Shown here piece after piece: positions 32,401 through 42,780 of a stretch of 64,000 nt of DNA. This DNA comes from Piezodorus guildinii. Its lineage: Eukaryota > Arthropoda > Insecta > Hemiptera > Pentatomidae. A program made the translations under genes and the position numbers. Under the pieces are notes generated by a model. That model saw only the letters and a list, made by a program, of their open reading frames with translations, was not told the DNA's origin and searched no databases. The DNA lies in assembly GCA_023052935.1 (NCBI GenBank), contig CM041295.1, forward strand, positions 17,856,880-17,920,879, in the 5' to 3' direction. The number at the start of each line of letters is the position of its first letter. Positions within the stretch are counted from its first letter, which is position 1.

Positions 32401-32523
32401 CGTTATTGTATTTAGTAATTTGTTAATTGTATATTTTACTGTAATTTTAAAAAATATACAGACTTTTCTATCTATCTCTATCTATTTACCTTTAAGGTAA
32501 GGTAAATATATTTATATATAGCA

Positions 32524-32533
<10 letters not shown>

Positions 32534-32559
<26 letters not shown>

Positions 32560-32560
32560 G
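32534..32560. repeat. (TA)n microsatellite
   Basis: GT/TA compound tract from 32,524 to 32,560. Confidence 0.85.
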
Positions 32561-32900
32561 TTAAGAATATTTATTAATCATTTAGAAGTGGGGATGGTTA
32601 GGTAAGTTTTGTGCCAATTAAGTAATAAACTAATAGAGTTTAGGACAAAGGGTGTGTTCAATGTCTTTCTAAAACAGGTTTATTTACCACAACAGCCAAT
32701 TTACGTAAATTTGGAATTACAGCCCTTCTGTTGTTATCCTTCCAGCAATAGGGCGAAAGGACAAGGGCCAAACAACAACAAACAGGAGAGGATTCGGGTT
32801 TGAGAAGATGCAGGCTTCCTAAAGGTCGTGCCCAGGAATAAACTTGTACCCTTTTCAATATTTCACCTTCCAGCTATCGCCCCCTCCCTTCCCATTTTAT

Positions 32901-33206
32901 CTATTCCAGCTCTTTGACACAATTCGAACAACCACCCGGTGAGGGAAATTTATACCATCTTGTTTTGAGCTCCCGCGGAATTAAAACTAATTCCAAAAAA
33001 TAACCAAATAACCTTAACCCTTCATCTTGAACCTTAGACTTCCCCCACGACGGTATTCTCAAATAATATTCAGCTTGTCCCGGTTGACCAGGTCCTCTAT
33101 CTCCAACTTTTACTTCACAAACGTCTAAGATGGAACATTTACACGGGACTAAAACAACAAGAGACTGCTCGTCGCATTCGGTTACTTTTAAACAGATGAA
33201 AATCAA
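32901..33206 (-). CDS. Possible host exon or unknown ORF (101 codons)
   Basis: The minus-strand frame encodes KVTECDEQSLVVLVPCKCSI, then LDVCEVKVGDRGPGQPGQAE and YYLRIPSWGKSKVQDEGLRL, ending CSNCVKELE. It is Cys-containing, has balanced base composition, and lies in the least AT-rich part of this region. A pyrimidine stretch and AAAAG just upstream of the ACC codon could be a splice acceptor. The first residues overlap the edge of a repeat C fragment, so a true start is unlikely at 33,206. I do not recognise a family; it may be chance. Confidence 0.25.
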   Translation of the reverse strand: MIFICLKVTECDEQSLVVLVPCKCSILDVCEVKVGDRGPGQPGQAEYYLRIPSWGKSKVQDEGLRLFGYFLELVLIPRELKTRWYKFPSPGGCSNCVKELE

Positions 33207-33480
33207 AGCGGTGATAGAAGCTGTACTAGATGAACCAATGGAAAAGACAAAACGATTGAAACAATAAATAAATGGTAAAATATAACGGAAGTTATGTGCT
33301 TCTGTTCTATTAGACGCATCTTTTAGGAAGAAACTGAAAGGAAAAGGTTATATTTTTACAAAGGGCAGACAGTACGTTTTTTTACGTAGTATGTTTTGGG
33401 GGAAATGGAATATGTTTTTAATGTTTTTTGGAAAGAATAGAAATTTTTATACCTGTTATTAAATACCTGGATTTGCGTTT
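33193..33480 (+). repeat. Repeat C fragment
   Basis: AAAGCGGTGATAGAAGCTGT, TAGATGAACCAATGGAAAA and TGTGCTTCTGTTCTATTAGA align with 25,415-25,530 of repeat C copy 2. Confidence 0.55.
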
Positions 33481-33565
33481 TTTCAGATGGAATCAGGGGA
33501 AGCATTCGATAAAACTAAACCATTTGAATACACTATAAAGCCTATGACTTACTGTCCTACAATAT

Positions 33566-33861
33566 CTTCTTCTTCCAGTGGTGAGACAGGCCGTGTAAGA
33601 CCCTGGGCCTCGCCGTGTAATCTTCTGGGAGATTACACTCACGTTTCACGATGCATTTTGTAGTGTAGGGCCATCATTCCCTACGCCTAATTTTGTGAGT
33701 GGTCACCATTTGGCTGACGGGTCTCACATACCCAGGGGAGGGGTCTGTGAGTGAATCCTCATTTATTTACATCCTTATCAAAGCCCCGCCTGTACTGGGA
33801 TTCGAACTCACAATCTCTAGCATGAGAGACTGGTGTGCTAGCCACGGGCTCCCTATACAAT
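33566..33861 (-). mobile_element. SINE2, full-length tRNA-derived SINE (296 bp)
   Basis: On the minus strand the head reads GGGAGCCCGTGGCTAGCACA with an A box TGGCTAGCACACC (33,832-33,844) and B box GAGTTCGAATCCC (33,797-33,809). The tail is (GAA)n at the left. The 11-bp duplication TCCTACAATAT is exact (33,555-33,565 and 33,862-33,872). It is not a real tRNA gene because the 3' acceptor strand does not pair with the 5' strand. The body differs completely from SINE1. Confidence 0.92.
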
Positions 33862-33944
33862 TCCTACAATATAATTCAATAATATTCCTCTATTGTCGGT
33901 TGAATAGATCTTTTACCTAGGACTCCATCTTGACAATGATCGTA

Positions 33945-34650
33945 ATAATAATAAGCCTACCGAAGGTCCAATATGCCGATACCACCGAATACTGCCTACA
34001 CAGATTCGTCCAATGATCGCCGTTTAAGCCCAAGCCCCCGAAGTGAGACAACAAAATCCTCCAATCGACGTTTTGGCCTACCAGTCGGATCAGCGAATAC
34101 CAACTATATAGGAATCCGTTTTCCACTCTGCCCAACAACTTAATACGCCAGTTTGGGTCTCCGAGATTCTATTTAACTCAATTATATTCAAAGGGTACAA
34201 ACTCTGCAATTCCGCTTTGTGCAACCATCTAAACTCCCCAGTGGCCTTATACATCACTGGAACAAATATTTAGCACAGTACCTTATTTTAGTACCTTATT
34301 TTAGAAAACCTTAAGACTTTGTTCCTCCTTTAAAGTAAGCGAAAACGTTTCACATCCGCAAAGAGCTGTCGGAAGAATAATAATTTTATAAATCCTAACC
34401 TTAAAGTTTTTATATAGAAGCCGCGAGCTAAGTAATTTCTTAATAGAATAATAACACGCTTTTACCGTATTTAACCGAGAATTAGTTTAATCCTGGATTT
34501 AATTTTTTTCTAGTTATCATTAAACCTAAATACTTGAATCTCTCTACGTGTTCAAACATATGTCCAAATATATTAATATCACCAAGACCGTCTCTGTCAT
34601 TGTGTGTGTCTATGTTATGATTCTGCTACTAATCATATATTTCGTCTAAT
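33945..34650 (-). pseudogene. RTE-like LINE relic, C-terminal half of ORF2
   Basis: The same order as the 10.8-11.5 kb copy is seen on the minus strand: MISSRI, then a segment matching HTFKHVEKFKHLDSMI, then broken LKVF.NKV text, then the terminal part ending at a (AAT)n tail at 33,945. The palm box is not included. Confidence 0.72.
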
Positions 34651-34654
34651 CGGT

Positions 34655-34890
34655 TTTTTCACTCCTTTCATGACAAATTTCATTCCGACTCTAAACCACT
34701 AATTTTAATTCTTGCTTCCTCGTCCATTCTTGATAATCTTCCGAGGTATCTGAAAATAATATGGCCACGAGACCTTCTGGTACGTACTGGAGTGTTGTTA
34801 GTGGGCAGTTCCTTAGCATGTTCTTTTGATGTATTTTATTCTAAAGCTTTAAAGTTTTAAATTTCAATAACTAACAATAATTAAAATAGA
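34655..34890 (+). mobile_element. J1-like LINE 3' end
   Basis: The plus-strand frame reads FHDKFHSDSKPLILILASSS, then ILDNLPRYLKIIWPRDLLV, matching the J1 end (NPLVSSLPSSDIPDNPPRRL, KRRWPRDLL). The UTR has GTTAGTGGGCAGTTCCTT. Confidence 0.65.
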
Positions 34891-35743
34891 CGCTCTTGGA
34901 AATCCATTAAAGTGCTTTTATGCCTTCAAAGATGGGCGGGGGATTGGATGATAACAGAAATTCGCCAGGTCACTAGGCCAACACGCCATTTATACATTTC
35001 AAAAATGTATGCTTACGTTAAGACCCTCAAACGGCAGTAGGGGAATAAAAGCTTTGAAATGCATGAACATCCTTTCCAATGACACAATATCGCACACGAG
35101 CATTAAAATTTGCATGAATCTAAATAAGGCTAAATTGGAAAATAATGGAGTATTGAACGCTATTGGCAAAATGGCTAGCACTTTCCGACATGTTTCTCAT
35201 CTTCATCACCCAACGTAGGAATGCCTTGTATTCCTGCAAGAATTGGAATGTCGAATACCAAAAAGTACTAAAGAGCATTTTTTATGACATTGAAATTTTC
35301 ACATATTTTTATTGTAAAAGTTGTCGAAATATGCAGTATGATTAGATTAAAGTCCTCTAAAAATTAGATTTGGAGATGCAATTATTTATAAAAGATATTC
35401 TCTAGTACATTAATGGTAATAATCCATTTAAATTGTAACAAATCATACTAAAACACTTATTTCCATACTATAAAAGTAATGTTATTAATACTTTAAAAAA
35501 AAAAAAAAAAATGGATTATAAAGCATAAGAAGTTCAAAATCCAATATCACTGTTAATAGTTCTCCGACTTGAACGATTCTTATATACACAGTTTAGTAAG
35601 GGTCTTCTAGTTCGCTAAAAACATAAACAGTTGAGTTAAGAATGTTCAACAATTTATTTTCCTTATACTCATGCTAATTTTAAATAATATATTGCTTCAC
35701 ATGGAAGTGTGTCTATATTGCAAGCTTCCAAACAACACTGCTA
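34891..35743. other. Unassigned stretch
   Basis: Overlapping frames of 60-70 codons on both strands at 35,000-35,345 cancel each other as evidence. An A-run lies at 35,493-35,509. No family was recognised. Confidence 0.3.
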
Positions 35744-36653
35744 TTGGGTTGTTTCACATGAAATGTCCCTTTTTATAGTTTCTGAAATACATAAAGGATT
35801 TTGCAGGTCTCTGTTGTTTTCTTCCGAATGTTTACATAAAGTAAACAGTTACTGATCCCCTACCTTTGTATTATAAACATTAGCTTCCCAATCAATTACC
35901 CACTTTTTAGTATACCTCCAAATATGAACATGGAAACACGCGATTTTCGAGTTATATTTTTGTACGAGTTTAAACTCGGCCATTCAGCAGCTGAGGCAGT
36001 TAGAAATATTTGCAAGGCGTTTGGGGAAGGGAGTGTTGATGAACGGACCATTCGCCATTGGTTTGCTAATTTTTCAGCGGGGGATACCGACTTGGAAAAC
36101 TTGCCCCCGAGGACTTCCGTCCGTAATAGACAACGATGTCCTCAAACAACAGTAGAAGGAAACCCCTACCAAACAGTTAAAGGACTCTCAGCACAACTAA
36201 ATGCAAGTGCATCTACCAGACATTTAAAGTGTATTGGGAAAGTAAAAAAGCTCGATACATGGGTACCTCAAGATCTCACTGAGCGGCAGCAAGACCCCAT
36301 GTTTCAAAACATACCGTGCAAAAATTGAAAGAACTGGGCTACGAAGTTCTACTGCGCCCACCATATTCTCCCGACTTGTCTCCAACAGATTACCACCTGT
36401 TCAAGGATTCAGACAACTTCGTCAAAGGAAAACTTTTTGAAAATGATGATCAAGTGAAAAGTGCGTTTTCAGATTTTGTTTTACTTCAAAGCTCAGAGTT
36501 TTTCAGTTCGGGGATAAAAAAGTTGGTGTCACGTTGGAAAAATGTGTAGAAAAAGAAAGTAAATACTTTGAATAAAATTATCTGGTTTTTATATCGTATT
36601 TTTAATAAAAATCCTTTACCTTGAAAACGGACATTTTATGTGACACAACCCAA
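35744..36653 (+). mobile_element. Mariner-1 copy M2, internally deleted (910 bp)
   Basis: Ends TTGGGTTGTTTCACATGAAA and the complement of TTATGTGACACAACCCAA are flanked by TA. The frame from 35,924 encodes METRDFRVIFLYEFKLGHSA (first helix-turn-helix), then IRHWFANFSAGDTDLENL and GLSAQLNASAST (second). It runs through LDTWVPQDLTERQQ into another frame carrying ARPHVSKHTVQKLKELGYEV, then [15 protein letters not shown]. The first two acidic catalytic residues are deleted; only the third (SPTD) remains. A deletion junction is seen at GCGGCAGC/AAGACCCCATG. Confidence 0.9.
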
Positions 36654-37080
36654 TATTTTAACTACTATAACCTCCCTAATTCCTAATAACATATGTTCAT
36701 ATGTTTATGGGCTTAAAATGACTTTATATTAACTTGTCCAAGAGTATATTAAACGTCCATATTACTAGTTATGTTTCAGGAATAAATTTTTGATGACTTG
36801 GTTAGATTAAATTTTGGAGTTTAAAGAAAATCTAAAATGCAATGTATTTTAATTTACACCTTAGGAAATAATTTTCTAGATATTGTAAAATTCGTATCAG
36901 TGTTTTTGAAGAAGTTCACGGAATCGTGGTATCGTTTTATATATAGAGAGACATAGCAATTTAAGAATTTTTATTAAATTAAAAAACGAATATAAAATAG
37001 TTCGATGAACACATTAATTTTAGTTTAAATAATCTAAAATATAAATTATTATGTACAATAAAATTAAGTTTATTATGCCT
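36654..37080. other. AT-rich stretch, nothing recognised
   Basis: No frame, repeat end or RNA gene is supported. Confidence 0.35.
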
Positions 37081-37087
37081 TATACTT

Positions 37088-37312
37088 TCAATGTCTTACT
37101 GATGTGAATTGAACCTTCTCTCTCTTTATTGCTTCCCTTTCACCGGCAAGTTCTCTTTTCAGAAGGGAAGAGTGAGCCATCATTGCTAATATAGCGGGGT
37201 ATCTCTCTCCCATGTCCTCCTTCGAATGTACTCTTTGTTCTTCAGTCACATCACCGAGCTTCGCAAGTAATAAATAAAAACGAGGCTGAAGGAAACGATG
37301 ATTCACATTCAA
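37088..37312 (-). pseudogene. Fragment resembling a GDV-EEQ protein common in arthropod repeats
   Basis: The minus strand encodes LAKLGDVTEEQRVHSKEDMG, then ERYPAILAMMAHSSLLKREL. The pattern GDV(S/T)EEQ...H.D...E.RY......MMA....LKRE recalls the C-terminal end of an uncharacterised protein that is highly duplicated in arthropod genomes, possibly transposon-borne. Only ~50 residues match, from memory, so this needs a database comparison. It ends with stop TGA close to repeat A. Confidence 0.4.
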
Positions 37313-37409
37313 GATATATTACAACACAATAATATCTGTGCCTATGGTACAGTACTTTCAATGTTCAATAAACGTTTGATTAACACCGCCTTAAACGGAA
37401 TCCTAGAAC

Positions 37410-38130
37410 TTTTTTACTTTCACGTACTATATATAGTAAGGGAAAGTATTGCGATCGTGAAAATCTTCGAATTCCAGTTTTCAACGGAAATACACGTTTT
37501 AGGGTCCCCTAAGTCCAAATAACCCAGTCCCGCAAAAAGGTCCGTGAGTGTGTGTGTGTGGTAACTCCCGGGCGGAAACGGTAAGTCCTATGAAACTGAA
37601 ATTTCATATTTAAGAAAACTATACGCCTGAGACGAGACAAAAATTTGTTCATCAAAATGAGCTTACATGAAGAGGCGCTTTATACCATGCATTTTGCACC
37701 TTTTTTCCATTTTCTTGAAAACGGTTCCGACGATTTTGATTAAACTCGCTATATCGATGTAAAATTTAATGAGCTTAAATATCATGTAGGTTTTATTCTG
37801 ATTAAAATGGTCTGACAGTTCTTAAATGCAGATATTTTAAATTTTCTTCCCCTAAAATACCTTTAATTTTGTAGATTCTATAAAAATAACTATATTATCA
37901 TGTTAACACTGATGAAAAACAGGTAAATATATAAATTGAATAAATTCGATACCCAACTAAATGAGAAAACAGAAAACATATTTGTTTAATGCAATTTTTC
38001 GTTTTTGAACATAAATGCAGTAATATACATGTATGATATAACGTTGGAAAGCTAATGATTTTAGAAAAAATATTATCTCATACACAAGCTTTTAAAGGTT
38101 AATAGAGAGTGATGAAATGAACATAAAACT
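37410..38130 (-). repeat. Repeat A copy 8, first part (split by J2)
   Basis: It begins with the hairpin ACTTTCACGTACTATATATA and has GTGAGTGTGTGTGTGTGG as microsatellite. It runs to GTGATGAAATGAACATAAAA, where J2 interrupts it; the sequence resumes at 40,356. Confidence 0.88.
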
Positions 38131-40355
38131 TTTTTTTTTTTAATTTGTATTATTAAGAGATAATACAATCTGCCACCTTCTGGGGCAATGAGTATTAGAG
38201 ATAAAATAAATCATTCATACCATATGTACATTGTGAATAAAATTAAAGAAAAAAAAATTAATAAAGACTAAACAAATAAAAGAAAAAAATATATACACAA
38301 AATTAAATAAGTACTATACAGAAAATAATAATAACAATCTTGTTCACATTCATACCTATTTACAATATTTACAAACTGCCCCTGGGATCACTGAATCAAA
38401 CCTCGAGATCCACTAGTGGATGTCGAGGCACAATGCCAGAAGATCCCAGCGCCTCTCATTCAGCTGCGTCACTGGTCTTGAGTGCCAGTGGAGGCTGAGC
38501 GAGGGCGCTAGAGCCACATACACTCAGGGCATGAGTGGAGAAGCTGGCCATTGCCAGCACTCCAATAACATAATTACAAAAGATCTCTGGGCCACTGCCG
38601 CTTCAACCTACGAGGAGGGTTATAGGGATGTTTGGAACTAGATAGGGAGTTTGCCAAGGGATTAGGAAGGTGAGTAAGCTTCTGATGGAAGATTGAGAAT
38701 TCGGATGGGATTAGATCAAGGACAAATGGGATATTCAGGTCATGGTGTAAGGTTTTGTTGGTGACATAATATGGGGCATCTACTATTGTTCTAAGGACTT
38801 TAGACTGAAAGGATTGGATACGTTTGATATTCGAAACTTTTGCTGTTCCCCACAGTTCAAGTCCGTAGGTCCAAATTGGTTTAAGAATAGTCTTGTAAAT
38901 TAAGAGTTTGTTGTCCGTTGAAAGATGAGATTTTCTGTTTAGTAGTCTATATAGCTGGCCATATTGTCGATTGAGTTCTTGTCGTTTGAGTCTAGTATGG
39001 GGGTTCCATGTCAGTCTTTTGTCTAAGAGGAAACCAAGGTATTTGACTGTGTCAGAAAAGGTGAGAGGAATAGAGTTAAAATGGACAAAAGGGCAGGATC
39101 TGCGTCGAAGGGTAAAGGTGACTTGCTTGCTTTTTGATTCATTGACTTTGATGCGCCAATGATTGCACCACTTTTCAATCAGATCGAGATGTGATTGGAG
39201 GTTTGAGGATGCCGTAACAGGATCTGGATGGGATGAGAGGATAGCTGTATCATCGGCAAATGTTGCCAGGAAGTTTTCGGGTAAGGTGGGAATGTCTGAG
39301 GTGAATAAGATGTAGAGTATAGGACCGAGGACACTACCTTGTGGAACACCGGCTTCTATCGGATAACAACTTGAGAATTCAGAACCACAACGGACTCGAA
39401 ACGAGCGGTTAGAGAGGTAGGATCGAAGGATTAGATATAGGGCTTGGGGTTATAGGGTTTTTAGTTTGAAAAGCAAGCCATCGTGCCACACCCGGTCGAT
39501 TGCTTGTGCTATGTCCAGAAAGGCACCTGTGCAATATCGCTTGCTTTCAAGGGCATAGGATATGTGGTCAACAACTCGAAGACCTTGGTGAACAGTGGAG
39601 TGGCCTGAGCGGAAACCAAACTGGTGAGATGGGATTTTGTCGAGTTGGATTAACGGAAGGATGCGTTTCAGAAGGATTTTCTCAAATAATTTGGAAAGTA
39701 TAGGGAGCAAGCTGATTGGTCTATAGGATGAGGTATGATTAACAGGTTTGCCCGGTTTAAGGAAAAGTATAATGGTTGAGTGTTTCCACATCAGAGGAAA
39801 ATGGGTTGTTCGGAGGATGCAGTTATATATGTAGGTCAGGAATACTATAGCCTTTTTGGGAAGTTGTTTAATGATTTGGGAAGTGAGGAGATCAAATCCA
39901 GGAGATTTTCGAGGTTTAAGTTTATCGATTAGGAATTTGACCTCAGAGGGGTTGACAGCTTTAGGAGGCAAAGAGAGAGGAATCGGCGAGGAGAGGGATT
40001 CTTCAACTGCAGCTGTATGGGTAGGATTAATTTCAGGATGAGGAGTGAATGTGTTTGCAAGATGTTTAGCAAATTCCTCTGCTCTAGTCTCATCTGACGA
40101 GGCCCAGGAACCATCATGACGTTGGAGAAGATGAGAGATATGATGGTATTTAAGGATTTTTTTAGTTGCTTTCCAGAGGGAATGGTCACAAGTGGATAAT
40201 GAGGAAAGATAGGAATTATAGGATTGGGATCTGTAGGTTGTCAATCTATTTTTAACTAATTTACAATAATAATTGTATGATTTCCTGTCATCAGGATGCC
40301 TGGTCCTCTGCCAGATAGTCCTAGAACGGCGCTTGAATTGGATAAGGTCCAGGAG
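38131..40355 (-). mobile_element. J2 Jockey-like LINE, recent 5'-truncated insertion (2.2 kb)
   Basis: The 13-bp duplication TGAACATAAAACT lies at 38,118-38,130 and 40,356-40,368. The T-run at 38,131-38,141 is the A tail of a minus-strand element. The 3' UTR is 38,142-38,455 and ORF2 fills the rest up to the truncated 5' end. It splits a repeat A copy cleanly, so the pre-insertion sequence can be read by removing it. Confidence 0.95.
38456..40355 (-). pseudogene. J2 ORF2: reverse transcriptase and C-terminal region, one internal stop
   Basis: The frame is open from the truncation point (40,355) for about 633 codons except one TAA at 39,450-39,452. In order: a linker region, then LKPRKSPGFDLLTSQIIKQL (fingers), SSYRPISLLPILSKLFEKIL, HQFGFRSGHSTVHQ and GAFLDIAQAIDRVWHDGLLF, where the first catalytic aspartate is in FLDI. 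After the stop come GVPQGSVLGPILYILFTSDI and FADDTAIL (39,260-39,237), the catalytic FADD box. Then KYLGFLLDKRLTWNPHTRLK and the C-terminal end PYNPPRRLKRQWPRDL, stopping at TGA (38,456-38,458). The N-terminal endonuclease is lost by truncation. AQAID replaces the usual A-F-D, a possible substitution in motif A. Confidence 0.92.
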
Positions 40356-40547
40356 TGAACATAAAACTAACTGACTATTTTAAATAATAATATAATAGAT
40401 TTTTTTAATAAAACACATGTTCCTATATAAATTCAATTTAATTAATTCTTTAATAGTTTCACGTATTTTTATCTCTAACTGTTTTTGAAAATTCTTTCAT
40501 TGATTTTAAAAATGGAGGTAGTGAAATTTGTGTGTTCCCCGCACCAG
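40356..40547 (-). repeat. Repeat A copy 8, second part
   Basis: It continues after the duplicated target (ACTAACTGACTATTTTAAAT) to the end GTGTTCCCCGCACCAGATTT. Confidence 0.88.
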
Positions 40548-42160
40548 ATTTTTTGCTTTCATATATGAGCTACTCAAAGGAATCCAACCAAATTACCTCC
40601 ACCCGGCACACAGTGGGCAATATGACCGATTTAGGTAGACAAAATTCTGAAACTTGTCAATATTTAACCTTTGGGGTCCCGGTTACAGAAAAAAATATTT
40701 TTAAAAATTATAAAAACTGATTAATTTTTTAACACGATTGGCGAGCGCATAGTGGTCAAACATCAAATTTATTTGCTAAAATCTAAAACTTCCCTATTTT
40801 TTTACGTTTGGAGTCCCAGAATACAGGAAAAATAATACAAAAAATCTAATTATGGCTCGGAGTTGCTGAAACCTGCTAATAGATGTATTTTATATGATTT
40901 AGGAAATTCTTGAAATTATAGATTGTAAAACTTTTGATTTGGAGTGTCTGAAAAAAATTATTTATCACCCAAAACGCTAAAAATCGCAAAACTTTTTTGT
41001 AATATCTAAAGAATAGAAGGATTTGAGATATATGCTAATATAATTGTTTTCGTTTAGTTTGTGTTAGTGAACACATTCCTAAACTAGTGCCGTGCAATCA
41101 CGAAACATTCTGTATAGCTGAGAGAACTAAAATAAGAAAGGTTTATTAAATGAAATACAAATTTAAATAAATATTATGGGGAAGTTTAGTGATCGTGAAA
41201 GGTATTTTAAAGTTGCCCTTTTAATATTACTTTCATCAACAAACCACATGCCGAAGTATGAAAGTTAAGTACATGTTACTTATTTATAGTCTCATCTTTG
41301 CTTAGCAATTACTTAGCTACCACAAATATAACAGAACGCGCTAAGGTTATCCAAACACTTGAAATAACTCATTCCTAAAGAAAGTACATTAACTACGTGT
41401 GAAAGGGCAAATAGACCCCCAGAGCACTACAGCATGTCAACATTGAATTACGCTTCCGCCAAACTGTCAGCTGGCTCTAACAAGTGTGGCCAACTAATCC
41501 CTCTTACCGAAATTAAATTCCCTTCCCTTCCCCTACAAATGTTTCCCTTTTACGGAATATATGTTCAAATAAGTAATGATTTAGAGTGATTTAGAAAAAA
41601 AAAATTGTGATGTTATTGTTATATAACTCGCTGTTGTTGTTTTAATTTTAAGGGGAAAATACTGCTGATTGGTTATAATCGCGCTCACATCAGTAAAAAA
41701 GCTTTTTTTATTAAACTTTAAGTATGGAGATAAAAAAAAATTACATTATCTGGGTGGTGGGGTACTCATTGCTCCAATCATTAACATATACATATATATT
41801 AAATTTTTCATTTAAATTAAATCCAATTTATTTATTTCAGTTATTTAAAGCTTATTTGTTCTTTCTTTCCTAATATTTCCGTTGAATGGTCACAATTCAT
41901 TTTGAAGATGAAAAATATATATATATTTTTTTTTTTTGAAAAAAGATCTTCGTTCTGGGACGAATCCCCCAATGAAAAACAAAGCATGGCTCATGACCTT
42001 GTTGCTTTTAATAAAATGTAACAACGATTCAATTATATATACAATATACACAATTATATATACACATATTCATACTCTAATACTTAATTTTTTTTTGTAT
42101 TTAATGGAACTAAAGATTGAGATTCAAGTAGGTAATGTAGGTAAAAATTGATGTTTGAAA
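40548..42160. other. Unassigned AT-rich stretch
   Basis: At 40,600 the phrase GCACACAGTGGGCAATATGA is of a kind seen in dispersed insect repeats. The rest has no supported frame. The tract at 41,921-41,937 is (AT)n/T-rich. Confidence 0.3.
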
Positions 42161-42164
42161 AACA

Positions 42165-42720
42165 AAAGAGAGGCGGTTTTACGGATAGAGTTAGGCAGGG
42201 AATTCCAAAATAATGAAAAGCAAACGAGAAAGGATTAGTGAAAGGATGCAATTCTATGTGACGGAGTATAAATATTGATTGATTGGGTTCTAGTATTCAA
42301 CGAATGGATGTCAGAGCGGAGGGTGAGGAGTTCAGTTATAGGAAGGTTTTCTAATTTTTAAGTTTTAGAATAGGTAAGAACCATGGAAATATTGCCGTCG
42401 AGCAGTAGATAAAGCCAGTTTAACTCTGTGTAATAGCCAGAAATATGGTCACGTCTACGGGCTCCGAACATGAGTCTTATAAAGCAATTCATGAGACGTT
42501 TTAATTTTATTTCTAGTTGATCGGTAAGTCCCCTATACACCAGGTAACCTTAGTGAAAGTTGGGGAAGATAACTGAGGAAACAAGTAGCTGACGGGTTTT
42601 TAAAGGTAACGTTTCACGGAATCTATGGCTGAGTATGGAAACTGTGGAGATTTTCGGAATATTTTAGAAACATGGTTATTCCAGAATAGGTTTTTGTAAA
42701 AGGTTATACCAAGTGATGAA
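42165..42720 (-). pseudogene. CR1/I-like LINE ORF2 C-terminal relic
   Basis: The minus strand gives LGVTLDKNLFWNNHVSKIFR, then KISTVSILSHRFRETLPLKT, RQLLVSSVIFPNFH and, after a break, LEIKLKRLMNCFIRLMFGAR and LNWLYLLLD. This is the standard post-palm region (LGV.LD..L.W..H, KI...L..L...R..LP...R..L, IEIKLQRLQNC.VR.IFG). Frames are broken. Confidence 0.75.
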
Positions 42721-42780
42721 ACTATTATAATTTAAAAATGGATATATACTTAGTATATATATGCTTTAAAAACAGAAACT

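Noticed and set aside
39500..40041. Plus-strand frames opposite J2
   Set aside because: They are antisense shadows of the J2 reverse-transcriptase frame, which carries the conserved motifs.
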